Source of the DNA: Paenibacillus sp. FSL K6-3182 | GTDB taxonomy: Bacteria > Bacillota > Bacilli > Paenibacillales > Paenibacillaceae | DNA length: 64,000 nt | Assembly: GCF_037976325.1 (NCBI RefSeq) | Contig: NZ_CP150265.1 | Span: forward strand, 1,917,501 to 1,981,500 | Reading direction: 5' to 3' | Made by a program: the position numbers and the translations under genes | The notes under the pieces: model-generated | What the model saw: the letters and a program-made list of their open reading frames with translations, nothing else | Database searches by the model: none | What the model was told of the DNA's origin: nothing | Shown here: piece by piece, positions 27,065 to 35,802 of the stretch | Layout: every line of letters starts with the position of its first letter | Position numbering within the stretch: the stretch's first letter is position 1

Positions 27065-27424
27065 TTAATCGCGATCGCGTCTGCCTGCTTCATAGGGAGT
27101 GCTGACCGGAATGAATAGGTCGATGATCCCGATAACAAGAGCAGCTAAGATGGCGCCAAGCAAGGTTACAGTTACGCCGCCTACGATAAACTGAGCAATC
27201 CAGATAACAGCTGCGCTTGCGATGAAGCCGACGATTCCTCGACCAAAGGGTGTAACCCGCTTGCCGAATATGCCTTCAATTACCCAGCCTAGTGCAGCAA
27301 TGACAAGCGCTAAGAAAAAGGCGCTCCAAAATCCGCCTACGCTAAATTGTGGAACGATAAACCCAACAAGCATTAATACCAGCGCGGCTACGATAAACCG
27401 GACGACATGTCCCAAAAAAGACAT
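27065..27424 (-). CDS. Small four-helix membrane protein, YvlD/phage holin IV-like family
   Basis: The 119-residue product has four hydrophobic helices (about 7-27, 30-50, 60-80 and 83-106) with short loops and a polar tail ending in RRDRD. It matches the PF04020-type 'phage holin family' proteins such as YvlD, which in spite of the name are usually chromosomal in Bacillota and are not proven holins. The minus-strand ATG at 27424 has AAGGAGGGT upstream. In Bacillus, YvlD belongs to an envelope-stress operon, but no partner is seen here. Confidence 0.75.
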   Translation of the reverse strand: MSFLGHVVRFIVAALVLMLVGFIVPQFSVGGFWSAFFLALVIAALGWVIEGIFGKRVTPFGRGIVGFIASAAVIWIAQFIVGGVTVTLLGAILAALVIGIIDLFIPVSTPYEAGRRDRD

Positions 27425-27676
27425 TTTATAACCCTCCTTAAGTTTAACAAATGGAAAACAAAACTGGAGCTGTTTTGGTACTTGTGTAGCTTATAGTCGC
27501 CCACGTTCGCAGTTCTTTGTTATTTCCTTCCGTACAGTATTGCTAAAGTTGCGTCGTTAGACGGCTCGTTCGTTTATATTGTGACCAATTGAGCATCATT
27601 TATGTATGAAACAACGGTTCAGTTCGTGCATCAAAGTCGTGATTCGGCTATAATAGGAAGGCGAGAGGAGTGTTAA

Positions 27677-30049
27677 TTGTTGGACACTAAAATTTTGAAG
27701 ACACTTGAATATCCTAAAATCATACATAGATTGTCTCAGCATGCAGCAACATCGCTTGGGAAAACCATTGCTGAGTCGCTGCAGCCGGTTTCGGATCTGG
27801 AATCGGTAAAGCAGATTTTGCAAATTACCGACGAGGCCTACACAGCTGATCGTCTCAAAGGCAGTGCGCCATTTGGGGGAATTGTGGACATCTCAGCGCC
27901 GCTTCACCGTGCCCGTATAGGCGGTACCCTTAATCCGGCTGAGCTTCTGGATATTGCGAATACCGCACGGGGCGGTAGACGTGTAAAACGGCATATCAGC
28001 GTCTTGCATGAAGATAATCCCATTCCAATGCTGCACCATATTGCAGATCAAATAAGTGAGCATAAGTCGCTTGAGGATGCGATTTTTGATTGCATCGATG
28101 ACCAAGCGGAAGTGATGGACAGCGCTAGTGCTGAACTGGCATCTATCCGGCGCGAGCTTAGAAATGGCGAATCACGGATTCGTGAGAAAATGGATCAAAT
28201 GGTCCGTTCCTCGTCCGTTCAAAAAATGCTGCAGGACGCCATTGTAACACTTCGCAACGATAGATATGTTATTCCAGTGAAACAGGAATACCGTTCTCAC
28301 TTTGGCGGAATTGTGCACGATCAGTCAGGTTCTGGCGCAACATTGTTTATCGAACCGGAAGCCATTGTTGCGATGAACAATAAGCTTCGAGAGCTAAAGG
28401 CAGGCGAGCTGCGGGAAATTGAGAAAATTTTGCAGAAGCTAACTGCTTTGGCATCCGATTATGTAGAAGATCTTATTTATAACTTGGATTTGCTTGGCCA
28501 AATCGATTTTGCTTTTGCAAAGGCTCGGCTTGCTCATCTCATGAAGGCTACACAGCCTCGGATGAATGACCGAGGTTTTCTGAAAATAAAACGTGGACGC
28601 CATCCGCTAATTGCACCTGAGCAGGTTGTTCCACTCGATGTGGAGCTGGGCAATCAATACACATCCATCATTGTAACGGGACCGAATACAGGCGGTAAAA
28701 CGGTTTCCTTGAAAACGATCGGACTGCTTAGCCTTATGGCCATGTCAGGATTGTTTGTACCTGCTGAGGATGGCAGCCAGCTTTGTGTATTTGATGCTAT
28801 CTATGCCGATATCGGTGATGAGCAAAGTATTGAGCAAAGCCTCAGTACGTTTTCCAGCCATCTCAAAAACATCATTCGCATTTTAGGCTCCATGACATCA
28901 AAGAGCTTAGTGCTGCTTGATGAGCTTGGTGCAGGAACAGATCCAGCTGAAGGCTCGGCACTTGCTATTGCCATATTGGAGCATGTTCATGCTATGGAAA
29001 GTCGTATTGTAGCAACTACGCATTACAGCGAGCTGAAAGCTTATGCTTATAATCGCAAGGGAGTCATTAACGCCAGCATGGAGTTTGATGTTGCTACGTT
29101 AAGCCCTACGTACCGTCTGCTTGTTGGTGTTCCTGGACGAAGCAATGCATTTGCTATCGCTGAGCGTTTAGGACTTGCTCGTTCGATTATTGAGCATGCA
29201 AGAGGAGAAGTAAGCGAAGAGGATCAACGGGTTGAAAATATGATCGCCTCCCTTGAAGAGAACCGGTTAGGCGCTGAAACGGAACGTCAAACGGCAGAGT
29301 CGCTCCGCCGTGAGATGGAGACGCTGCGCGCACGCCATGAGGCAGAGAGTCTGCGCTTTGAAGAGCAGAAAGAAAAGCTGATGCAGAAGGCGCAAGATGA
29401 GGCTCGCGAGGCTGTCCTCAAAGCCAAACGCGAAGCTGAACAAATTATTGCGGATTTGCGCAAGCTTGCAATGGAGGAGGGTGCCTCCGTCAAGGAGCAT
29501 AAGCTCATTGAGGCACGCCGCAAGCTGGATGAAGCGGCTCCCGAGCTTCAGAAATCGAAGCGGGGAGCTTCCAAAACAGCAACGAAGCAGGTTAAGATTG
29601 AAGCTGGCGACGAAGTAACCGTATACAGCTTAAATCAGAAGGGCACGGTTGTGGAAATTCATGGTTCCGATGCTACAGTGCAGCTGGGCATTATGAAGAT
29701 GAAGGTTGCGCTGGATGATTTGGAGCTGCGAAGCTCTGGAGCTGCCGCTAGTAAGACACAACAGCCGAAGCAAGCAGCCAGCTTACAGCGCACCAGAGAA
29801 GAAAATATTAAGATGGAGCTCGATCTTCGCGGAGAAAATCTGGAAGAAGCAATCCTTGAGGTTGACCGTTTTCTTGATGAGGCCTTTTTATCAGGCTTAG
29901 CTCAGGTTGCTATTATTCATGGTAAAGGCACTGGTGTGCTTCGTACAGGAATACAGCAATATTTGCGTAGACACAGCCATGCGAAGAGCTTTCGACTCGG
30001 CAATTATGGCGAGGGCGGCGTTGGCGTGACGGTTGTGGAGCTTAAATAG
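27677..30049 (+). CDS. mutS2: Endonuclease MutS2 / ribosome-rescue factor MutS2
   Basis: A TTG start at 27677 (or 27680) has GAGAGGAGTG upstream. The 790-residue protein has the MutS core and ATPase: Walker A GPNTGGKT near residue 335, ST-rich signature around SLSTFSSHLKN, and Walker B LVLLDELGAGTDP near residue 411. A long coiled coil (about 515-635) and a KOW-like segment precede the C-terminal Smr domain from about 716, with LDLRG and HGKGTGVL. It lacks the mismatch-binding N-terminal domain of MutS. Family members suppress recombination and, in Bacillus, split collided ribosomes. It is followed after about 50 bases by the DUF350 gene, as in Bacillus. Confidence 0.93.
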   Translation: MLDTKILKTLEYPKIIHRLSQHAATSLGKTIAESLQPVSDLESVKQILQITDEAYTADRLKGSAPFGGIVDISAPLHRARIGGTLNPAELLDIANTARGGRRVKRHISVLHEDNPIPMLHHIADQISEHKSLEDAIFDCIDDQAEVMDSASAELASIRRELRNGESRIREKMDQMVRSSSVQKMLQDAIVTLRNDRYVIPVKQEYRSHFGGIVHDQSGSGATLFIEPEAIVAMNNKLRELKAGELREIEKILQKLTALASDYVEDLIYNLDLLGQIDFAFAKARLAHLMKATQPRMNDRGFLKIKRGRHPLIAPEQVVPLDVELGNQYTSIIVTGPNTGGKTVSLKTIGLLSLMAMSGLFVPAEDGSQLCVFDAIYADIGDEQSIEQSLSTFSSHLKNIIRILGSMTSKSLVLLDELGAGTDPAEGSALAIAILEHVHAMESRIVATTHYSELKAYAYNRKGVINASMEFDVATLSPTYRLLVGVPGRSNAFAIAERLGLARSIIEHARGEVSEEDQRVENMIASLEENRLGAETERQTAESLRREMETLRARHEAESLRFEEQKEKLMQKAQDEAREAVLKAKREAEQIIADLRKLAMEEGASVKEHKLIEARRKLDEAAPELQKSKRGASKTATKQVKIEAGDEVTVYSLNQKGTVVEIHGSDATVQLGIMKMKVALDDLELRSSGAAASKTQQPKQAASLQRTREENIKMELDLRGENLEEAILEVDRFLDEAFLSGLAQVAIIHGKGTGVLRTGIQQYLRRHSHAKSFRLGNYGEGGVGVTVVELK

Positions 30050-30100
30050 CTCCTAGCCATTGCGCAATCGAATACGGCAGATGATGGAGGGGTCTTGTAA

Positions 30101-30523
30101 ATGAGTAATGAAGTCGATCAGTTGCTGAGCAATCCGTATGCTGCTTCACTTGTTTATGTATCGGTTGCGGTGCTGTCTCTCATCGTTTTTTTATCGTGCT
30201 TTGAGCTCGTAACCAAATATAAATGCTGGACGGAGATAAAAAAGGGAAACGTTGCTGTTGCTATGGCGACAAGCGGTAAAATATTCGGTATTTGTAATAT
30301 TTTCAGGTTTTCCATCGAGTCCAACGATTCGGTGTATCAAAGCCTTATTTGGGGTGCGTTCGGTTTCGTCATACTTATGGCAGCATATTTTTTATTCGAA
30401 TTTCTAACGCCAGTTTTTCGAATCGATGACGAAATCGCTCGTGATAACCGTGCGGTAGGGCTTATTGCAATGATCATTTCTGTATCTTTATCTTACGTGA
30501 TTGGTGCAACTGTCATTATATAA
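30101..30523 (+). CDS. DUF350 membrane protein (YshE-like)
   Basis: ATG at 30101 follows GATGGAGGGG. The 140-residue product has four membrane helices (about 15-35, 50-75, 82-102 and 117-138), with a conserved NVAVAMATSGKIFGIC segment in the second. It is in the position of Bacillus yshE after mutS2 and fits the DUF350 family. The role is not known. It is followed directly by a very small membrane peptide gene. Confidence 0.75.
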   Translation: MSNEVDQLLSNPYAASLVYVSVAVLSLIVFLSCFELVTKYKCWTEIKKGNVAVAMATSGKIFGICNIFRFSIESNDSVYQSLIWGAFGFVILMAAYFLFEFLTPVFRIDDEIARDNRAVGLIAMIISVSLSYVIGATVII

Positions 30524-30538
30524 ACGGGGTGAAACCAT

Positions 30539-30619
30539 ATGAAATATTTATGGAGAATACTAGCGGTTGTCGCTGTTTTGTTTTTTGTATTCGGTATCGT
30601 ATATTTAATGAATCATTAG
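30539..30619 (+). CDS. 26-residue single-pass membrane peptide
   Basis: ATG at 30539 is preceded by a CGGGGTGA segment 7-8 bases upstream. The ORF encodes MKYLWRILAVVAVLFFVFGI plus VYLMNH, a basic N-terminus and one hydrophobic helix, then a stop. It sits between the DUF350 gene (16 bases) and the zinc-ribbon gene (11 bases) in a tight unit, so translation is likely. Similar small proteins can modulate larger membrane proteins; the neighbour DUF350 protein is the obvious candidate partner, but this is inference. Confidence 0.6.
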   Translation: MKYLWRILAVVAVLFFVFGIVYLMNH

Positions 30620-30629
30620 AGGGGAAGTT

Positions 30630-31256
30630 ATGAGCATGGATGAGCATTTGATATGTCCTTGGTGTTTAACGGAAATTGTATGGGATGAAGAAATTGGGCC
30701 GGAATCGCATTGTCCGCATTGCGACAATGAATTAAGCGCATATCGTACGATAGAGCTTGGTTATGATGAGGATGAAGTGGAAGCTGATGAGCATGAAAAA
30801 GCAGTTCAGGCGCTAAAAATCAATGATGCTCGCAGAGCAGCAAAGCAAAATGGCGAGGAAACTGAAGACGATTGGTCAGACGATGAACTGGAGGAAGAAG
30901 CGGAAGAAGACGATTCCGATGATCCGAACCATAAACGTTGGCTAGCTCAGGGTGATGGTTTCCGCAATGCTGACAGTTCACGATTTGCTGTGGAAGAAAC
31001 GGTTCAGCGTGTGCTTGATGATCAGGATGAAGTACCTGAATGCCCGGCATGTCGGGCGTATATGATCGAAGCAGGCGTACAGACAATTGACGGGCAGCAA
31101 TTCGAGTCGAGAATCGCTCCATCTTTAGGAAAAGCGGTGCTCGAAACTCCTTTTCAATTGACCTTGTACGTTTGTCCCGTTTGCTATCAAACCTCGTCCT
31201 TGCTGAGTTCAGGCGATCGCGAGCAAATGATCAATCGTCTAACACCGGAAGAATAA
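30630..31256 (+). CDS. Zinc-ribbon protein of unknown function
   Basis: ATG at 30630 follows AGAGGGGAAG. The 208-residue acidic product has two Cys-x2-Cys pairs at the N-terminus (CPWC and CPHC) and two more near the C-terminus (CPAC and CPVC), likely forming two zinc ribbons, joined by a Glu/Asp-rich segment (about 50-100). No enzymatic motif is seen. It is the last gene of the mutS2-DUF350-peptide unit. Confidence 0.6.
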   Translation: MSMDEHLICPWCLTEIVWDEEIGPESHCPHCDNELSAYRTIELGYDEDEVEADEHEKAVQALKINDARRAAKQNGEETEDDWSDDELEEEAEEDDSDDPNHKRWLAQGDGFRNADSSRFAVEETVQRVLDDQDEVPECPACRAYMIEAGVQTIDGQQFESRIAPSLGKAVLETPFQLTLYVCPVCYQTSSLLSSGDREQMINRLTPEE

Positions 31257-31383
31257 CAGACAACTGGCAATAATGGACGGGCATGGGCTGCATCCAATAA
31301 GGGAATCTTACAAAATGTAATTCTGATACGTAAAGGGCCAGACATGTGAATGCATGAACTGGCCTGCGGCAGGAGGAATCGTT

Positions 31384-32589
31384 TTGGCAAAAACCTTAAA
31401 TGGACAAGCAGCCCTTTTACTTATTGTGCAGGCGCTTTACGGTATTGCGAACGCGCTGTCCGGGACGTTTGTTCCCGTATACTTATGGAAAGCAAGCCAA
31501 TCTTATATGTTGATCGGTTGGTTCACTATGGGTCAATATGTAATGAGTGGTTTAACCTTTTGGGTTGTTGGGAAATGGGTAAAAGAGCATAACAAAATGA
31601 ATAGTTTGCGCATAGGCATTATTTTGTCAGGCGTGTTTTATTGTTCAGTATTGCTGCTGGGTACACAAGCGAAAGTATATTATTTGCCGCTTGGCCTTTT
31701 AAATGGGATGGCACTCGGTTTTTTTTGGGTCGCATTTAATGTAGTTTATTTCGAAGTGACAGATCCAGATAATCGGGATCGTTTCAATGGCTGGTCGGGG
31801 CTGCTTGGTTCTGCGGCAGGTATCGTGGCGCCGTGGGTATCAGGCTTGCTTATCACGTCGATGCAAGGAGAAAAGGGATATAGGCTTATTTTCACCCTTT
31901 CATTAATCATATTTTCTATAAGTGTAGTGCTCAGCTTTTGGCTTAAAAAACGCCATGGTCAAGGCCGCTATAATTGGAAGCATGGCTTCCAGCAGCTGAT
32001 GCAAAAAGGAAATCCATGGCGTCGCATGTTTCCAGCTATTGCAGCGCAGGGCGTGCGAGAAGGCGTATTTATGTTTCTTGTTGGCCTTACGGTATACGTA
32101 GCTACGCAAAACGAAAGCAAGCTAGGAACGTATTCACTCATTACATCCTTAGTTGCTTTGATCAGCTTCTGGATTGTTGGCAAAAAGCTCAAAAAAAACA
32201 ATCGCAAATGGGCGATGCTCATAGGCGTTATCATGATTGGAATCGTTATATTGCCGCTGTTCTGGAAGGTCTCTTATGCTACATTGCTTATGTTCGGAAT
32301 CGGAACATCACTGTTTATGCCGCTTTATATTATACCTATGACCTCAAGAGTATTTGACCTCATTGGCCAGTCCGAGGAAAGTGCGCGGGAACGAGAGGAA
32401 TTTATCGTCCTTCGTGAAGCGGGATTAGTTTTTGGCAGGATTATCGGCTTATCGTCATATTTAATCGTTTTGCCGCTGAATCATTCTGCTGTCGCCATTA
32501 CTTGGCTCTTGTTTGCGGTTGGCATCGTGCCGATTGCTGGTTGGTGGTTCATGAAGCCGTTTCTTACAGAGCAGCAAGCACAAACCTAA
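31384..32589 (+). CDS. MFS transporter
   Basis: The TTG at 31384 has AGGAGG seven bases upstream, so it is preferred to the ATG at 31354, which would put the RBS inside the gene. The 401-residue product has about 12 hydrophobic segments, a cytoplasmic loop with WLKKRHGQGRYNW after helix 6, and the usual MFS layout. The N-terminus ALYGIANALSGTFVPVYLWK fits a two-domain permease. The substrate is not predictable. The stop lies 19 bases before the cysK start; cotranscription with cysteine synthase is likely. Confidence 0.8.
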   Translation: MAKTLNGQAALLLIVQALYGIANALSGTFVPVYLWKASQSYMLIGWFTMGQYVMSGLTFWVVGKWVKEHNKMNSLRIGIILSGVFYCSVLLLGTQAKVYYLPLGLLNGMALGFFWVAFNVVYFEVTDPDNRDRFNGWSGLLGSAAGIVAPWVSGLLITSMQGEKGYRLIFTLSLIIFSISVVLSFWLKKRHGQGRYNWKHGFQQLMQKGNPWRRMFPAIAAQGVREGVFMFLVGLTVYVATQNESKLGTYSLITSLVALISFWIVGKKLKKNNRKWAMLIGVIMIGIVILPLFWKVSYATLLMFGIGTSLFMPLYIIPMTSRVFDLIGQSEESAREREEFIVLREAGLVFGRIIGLSSYLIVLPLNHSAVAITWLLFAVGIVPIAGWWFMKPFLTEQQAQT

Positions 32590-32608
32590 ATTGAAAGGAA
32601 GTGAAGAA

Positions 32609-33526
32609 ATGCCGAAAGTAGTTGCAGACATTACGCAATTAATTGGGAATACGCCTGTCGTAAGGCTAAACCGTCTTCCAGAGGAAGGCAGCGCCGAAGT
32701 ATGCGTTAAGCTGGAACGCTTCAACCCAAGCGGCAGCGTAAAGGATCGCGCAGCCTTCTCTCTTATTAATGATGCCGAGAAGCGCGGTTTGATTAAGCCT
32801 GGTGATACCATTATTGAACCAACTAGCGGCAATACAGGCATAGGCCTAGCCATGAACGCAGCAGCTAGAGGCTACAACATAATATTAGTTATGCCGGACA
32901 ACATGACTGCTGAGCGGATTAAACTGCTGCAAGCATACGGAGCGGAAGTTGTGCTTACGCCTGCTGCTGAACGCATGCCGGGAGCAATTCGAAAAGCGGA
33001 GGAGCTTCGGGCTGAGCGCCCGGGCAGCTACATACCGAATCAATTCGAGAATCATGCGAATCCGCAGATTCACCGAATGACGACTGCGATAGAAATTATC
33101 GAGCAGACAGATGGCAAGCTAGATGCTTTCGTTGCTACCGCTGGAACAGGCGGCACGATCACAGGAACAGGTGAAGCGCTAAAGGAAGTGCTCCCTCATT
33201 TGTATGTAGCGGTAGTAGAGCCGCAAGGGTCACCGGTGTTGTCAGGAGGAAAGCCAGGCCCGCATAAGCTTGTCGGCACTAGTCCTGGTTTCGTGCCCGC
33301 TATTCTTAATACATCGATTTATGATGAAATCATTCAAGTTTCAGATGAGCATGCTCTAACGACAATGAGAGCGTTAGCGACGCAAGAGGGTTTGCTGCTA
33401 GGCCCTTCCTCAGGCGCTTCGGTATGGGCAGCAATGCAAATTGCAAAACGCCTTGGTGCTGGGAAGCGAGTACTGTGCATTGCTCCAGATACTGGAGAGC
33501 GGTATATGAGCATGGATATTTTTTGA
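32609..33526 (+). CDS. cysK: Cysteine synthase A
   Basis: ATG at 32609 follows AAAGGAAG; the product is 305 residues. It makes L-cysteine from O-acetylserine and sulfide with PLP. Seen are the PLP lysine in FNPSGSVKDR (Lys45), the phosphate/substrate loop TSGNTGIGLA, the glycine-rich phosphate cup TAGTGGTITG and the C-terminal serine loop GPSSGASVWA. These are all at their usual positions. It cannot be told from the sequence alone from an OSBS or cystathionine beta-synthase-like paralog, but length and motifs favour CysK. Confidence 0.88.
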   Translation: MPKVVADITQLIGNTPVVRLNRLPEEGSAEVCVKLERFNPSGSVKDRAAFSLINDAEKRGLIKPGDTIIEPTSGNTGIGLAMNAAARGYNIILVMPDNMTAERIKLLQAYGAEVVLTPAAERMPGAIRKAEELRAERPGSYIPNQFENHANPQIHRMTTAIEIIEQTDGKLDAFVATAGTGGTITGTGEALKEVLPHLYVAVVEPQGSPVLSGGKPGPHKLVGTSPGFVPAILNTSIYDEIIQVSDEHALTTMRALATQEGLLLGPSSGASVWAAMQIAKRLGAGKRVLCIAPDTGERYMSMDIF

Positions 33527-33533
33527 TCAGCAT

Positions 33534-33560
33534 ACGGGAGTGGTTTATAACCATTCCCGT
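33534..33560. terminator. Hairpin between convergent cysK and cotH
   Basis: ACGGGAGTGGTT pairs with ACCATTCCCGT, with a TATA-type loop. It overlaps the 3' end of cotH. A T-run is lacking, so efficiency is uncertain. Confidence 0.5.
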
Positions 33561-34615
33561 AATGATTGCTGCAATATATTGCGTCTTTCATCAATATAAT
33601 TATAAATAAAGGCTGGTTCTGCTAAAAAGGTGTCATAGCTCGCTTTTCGCGTATAATCGCTGCGAATAGCCGGAGATAACTGTGCATGCATCTGTGAAAT
33701 GACGGGTTCCAGCTTCTCGGCAGTAAATGCGGATAACAGCAGTTTCTTTATTATCGCTCTATATTTTCGTCTGCACGATGGGAATGTAAATAGCTTCTCT
33801 GTCAGCGTATTGTAGCCCTGAAGACGGACGAGATCGCTGCCGCAAGGCTTTCCGTAACAGTTTCTCCCCCAGGTTCCCTCGTAATCCCATGGAATGATTC
33901 GATATTTCCCACTTTTGCTATGCTCATAAAGCGCATAGTTTTGATCAAATCCATCGTAATTTCCTGTCAATACAGCTCCCGCAAGCCATAATAAATATTG
34001 TGATACATCAAGGCGTTTGGCATGATGTTCATTCAGTTTACTGCCAGACAAACGATTGATATTTCGAACGAACGATACGAGCCTCTTTTTTGTCCCCGTC
34101 TTTCCCAGCTTCAATTCATAACCATCAAATAACGAAGCTTTCGTACCTTTAGAGACAGGGTCCGTTAAGCTGAAGTCGGCACTGTCATTGACGGCATAGA
34201 GAAGAGAACGGCAACCAATGCCCCTTTTTTCGAAAAAAAGTTGATCTACCGCTTCGATTTCCAAATAAACGCCTCGAGGCACGTCATTTATTATGAGCCA
34301 GAAATGGTTGGTTTGAGGGGATGGCACACCAATTTTATTGAAAAAGTAAAAGGAAAGTGCGTTCCGCATCATGGATGGATCGTCATATTCCGCATTCCAA
34401 TGAAATGTTTTGCCATTTTCAAGCCGAACCTCATAAGATTTTTTGGAATAATTACGTGTATGTCCTCCCCGCAGGCCAAACTCTGCAGTATAGGTTTGTC
34501 CCTCCATCTCGAGCTGTGCCGGTTTGAAGGAACGCCCCCAAGCATCGCCTTGTATCTCTTGGAAATCAGAAGCATTCATGCGTATGGAACGTATCGGCAA
34601 GACTTCAGCAACCAT
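33545..34615 (-). CDS. cotH: Spore coat kinase CotH-like protein
   Basis: The minus-strand ATG at 34615 has AGGAGATGG upstream; the product is 356 residues. CotH is an atypical protein kinase that phosphorylates the coat proteins CotB and CotG in the mother cell. The fold markers are present: RGGHTRNYSKKSYEVRLENG near the N-terminus, GVYLEIEAVDQLFF, TGNYDGFDQNYAL, and the metal-binding segment IIPWDYEGTWG. It is transcribed divergently from two CotB-like genes. That arrangement recalls the cotB-cotH-cotG cluster of Bacillus and suggests the neighbours are substrates. Confidence 0.85.
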   Translation of the reverse strand: MVAEVLPIRSIRMNASDFQEIQGDAWGRSFKPAQLEMEGQTYTAEFGLRGGHTRNYSKKSYEVRLENGKTFHWNAEYDDPSMMRNALSFYFFNKIGVPSPQTNHFWLIINDVPRGVYLEIEAVDQLFFEKRGIGCRSLLYAVNDSADFSLTDPVSKGTKASLFDGYELKLGKTGTKKRLVSFVRNINRLSGSKLNEHHAKRLDVSQYLLWLAGAVLTGNYDGFDQNYALYEHSKSGKYRIIPWDYEGTWGRNCYGKPCGSDLVRLQGYNTLTEKLFTFPSCRRKYRAIIKKLLLSAFTAEKLEPVISQMHAQLSPAIRSDYTRKASYDTFLAEPAFIYNYIDERRNILQQSLREWL

Positions 34616-35038
34616 CTAACCATCTCCTAAAAGCAAAAGATAAAGCCTACCGTTGCACGATAGGCGTTTTGATCTTAATACTCTATTCAGCTAATGCCCA
34701 GATGGTCACGATTATTTGGTCATGAATGTTTTCAATCCTAATGATCATAATGGAAAGCTTCCATATCTGAACCAGTAGAGTTCAAAATCTATAATTATAC
34801 TACTCTATTATTTATAGGGGAATTGCTCAATCTCTCATAAATAGATAACAATCTAGTACCACTTCTATACGGTATACATATAAATATATTACATTTCGTA
34901 TCTCATGATAGATGGAGTGAATGGGAGAAGGAGGATGAAAAGCAACAGAGTAATGAATGGGAAGTGAATAGGTCGTAAGGGCGTATTTGAAGACAGGCTT
35001 TGAACAACAAACAATGAAATTATCGGAGGGATTTTTTT
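34616..35038. other. Divergent cotH/cotB intergenic region
   Basis: About 420 AT-rich bases between divergent coat genes. It contains one hairpin (GCCTA-c-CGT-tgc-ACG-a-TAGGC at 34645-34665) in the cotH leader and some CATATA-type tracts near 34880 that might be mother-cell promoters, but no match is good enough to call. No ORF of note is seen. Confidence 0.55.
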
Positions 35039-35728
35039 ATGAGTCTATGGTACAACAATGGTTATTCAGCTGGTCAATCGGTTGCTAGTAATAACAATAG
35101 CCACAAAAGCAGCCAGAGTGGAAACAAGGATCATAATTTTTTACAAACGATGGTAGGCAAAAATGCAAAAATTAATCGCGGCGGACCGGAATCACTCCAA
35201 GGCAAGCTTCACTCTGTAAAAAGCGACTATCTCGTTTTAGTCACAAGTGAAGGTGTCGTATATGTTGCAACTAGCCATGTTAAAAGTGTTACGGAGGCAG
35301 GAGCCGGCAATACAAGCAGCGGCAGCAAAGGCAATAGAAGCGGCAGTGGCAGCACAGCGGTTATTAATGCAAGCAATTTTAATGGCATTATCCGTGCCCT
35401 GAATCAAACCTTCGTACAGCTTAATTCTGGCGGACCTGAGAAGGTTGAAGGTTTCATTGCTCAAGCAGGAAACAACTCAATTCTTCTCGTTTCCGGTAAA
35501 GAGGCTATGCAAATCCAGAACTACCACATCAAATCGATTAAAGCTGCGAGCAACCGTTCTGGCGGAAACAACAATAACAAAAACGAAAACAAAAGCAACA
35601 GCAAAAACGAAAACAAAAGCGACAGCAAAAACAACAATAAAAACAAAACACAAGGCAATCGCAGCGGTGGAAAAAGTAATGCAAATGCGGCTGCCGTAAA
35701 AACAACTCGCAGTTCAGTAAAAAAATAA
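35039..35728 (+). CDS. CotB-like spore coat protein
   Basis: ATG 35039 follows a TCGGAGGGA RBS. The 229-residue product has two beta-rich Sm-like repeats, each with a GGPE motif: first FLQTMVGKNAKINRGGPESL with GKLHSVKSDYLVLV and YVATSHVKSV, then IIRALNQTFVQLNSGGPEKV with IQNYHIKSI. The same RGGPES/GKL..VKSDY/HIKSI pattern is found in Bacillus CotB. The C-terminal 55 residues are low complexity, rich in Asn, Lys and Ser, with an octad KNENKS(N/D)S repeated, and could be a CotH phosphorylation target. The gene is divergent from cotH. Confidence 0.8.
   Translation: MSLWYNNGYSAGQSVASNNNSHKSSQSGNKDHNFLQTMVGKNAKINRGGPESLQGKLHSVKSDYLVLVTSEGVVYVATSHVKSVTEAGAGNTSSGSKGNRSGSGSTAVINASNFNGIIRALNQTFVQLNSGGPEKVEGFIAQAGNNSILLVSGKEAMQIQNYHIKSIKAASNRSGGNNNNKNENKSNSKNENKSDSKNNNKNKTQGNRSGGKSNANAAAVKTTRSSVKK
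35578..35650 (+). repeat. Asn/Lys/Ser-coding tandem repeat
   Basis: A 24-bp unit (AAAAACGAAAACAAAAGC plus a six-base variant) is present twice and then decays, encoding the low-complexity tail of the CotB-like protein. Confidence 0.75.
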
Positions 35729-35738
35729 TAATGGCCTG

Positions 35739-35766
35739 TCGGGCAAAAGGTAGAGCTTTTGCCCGA
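35739..35766 (+). terminator. Hairpin after the CotB-like gene
   Basis: TCGGGCAAAAG and CTTTTGCCCGA form an 11-bp perfect stem with a 6-base loop. There is no T-run after it, so it may slow but not end transcription into the next gene. Confidence 0.5.
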
Positions 35767-35802
35767 TTAAGCGATCTATCCGGATGAAAGGAGGTTAATT
35801 GC

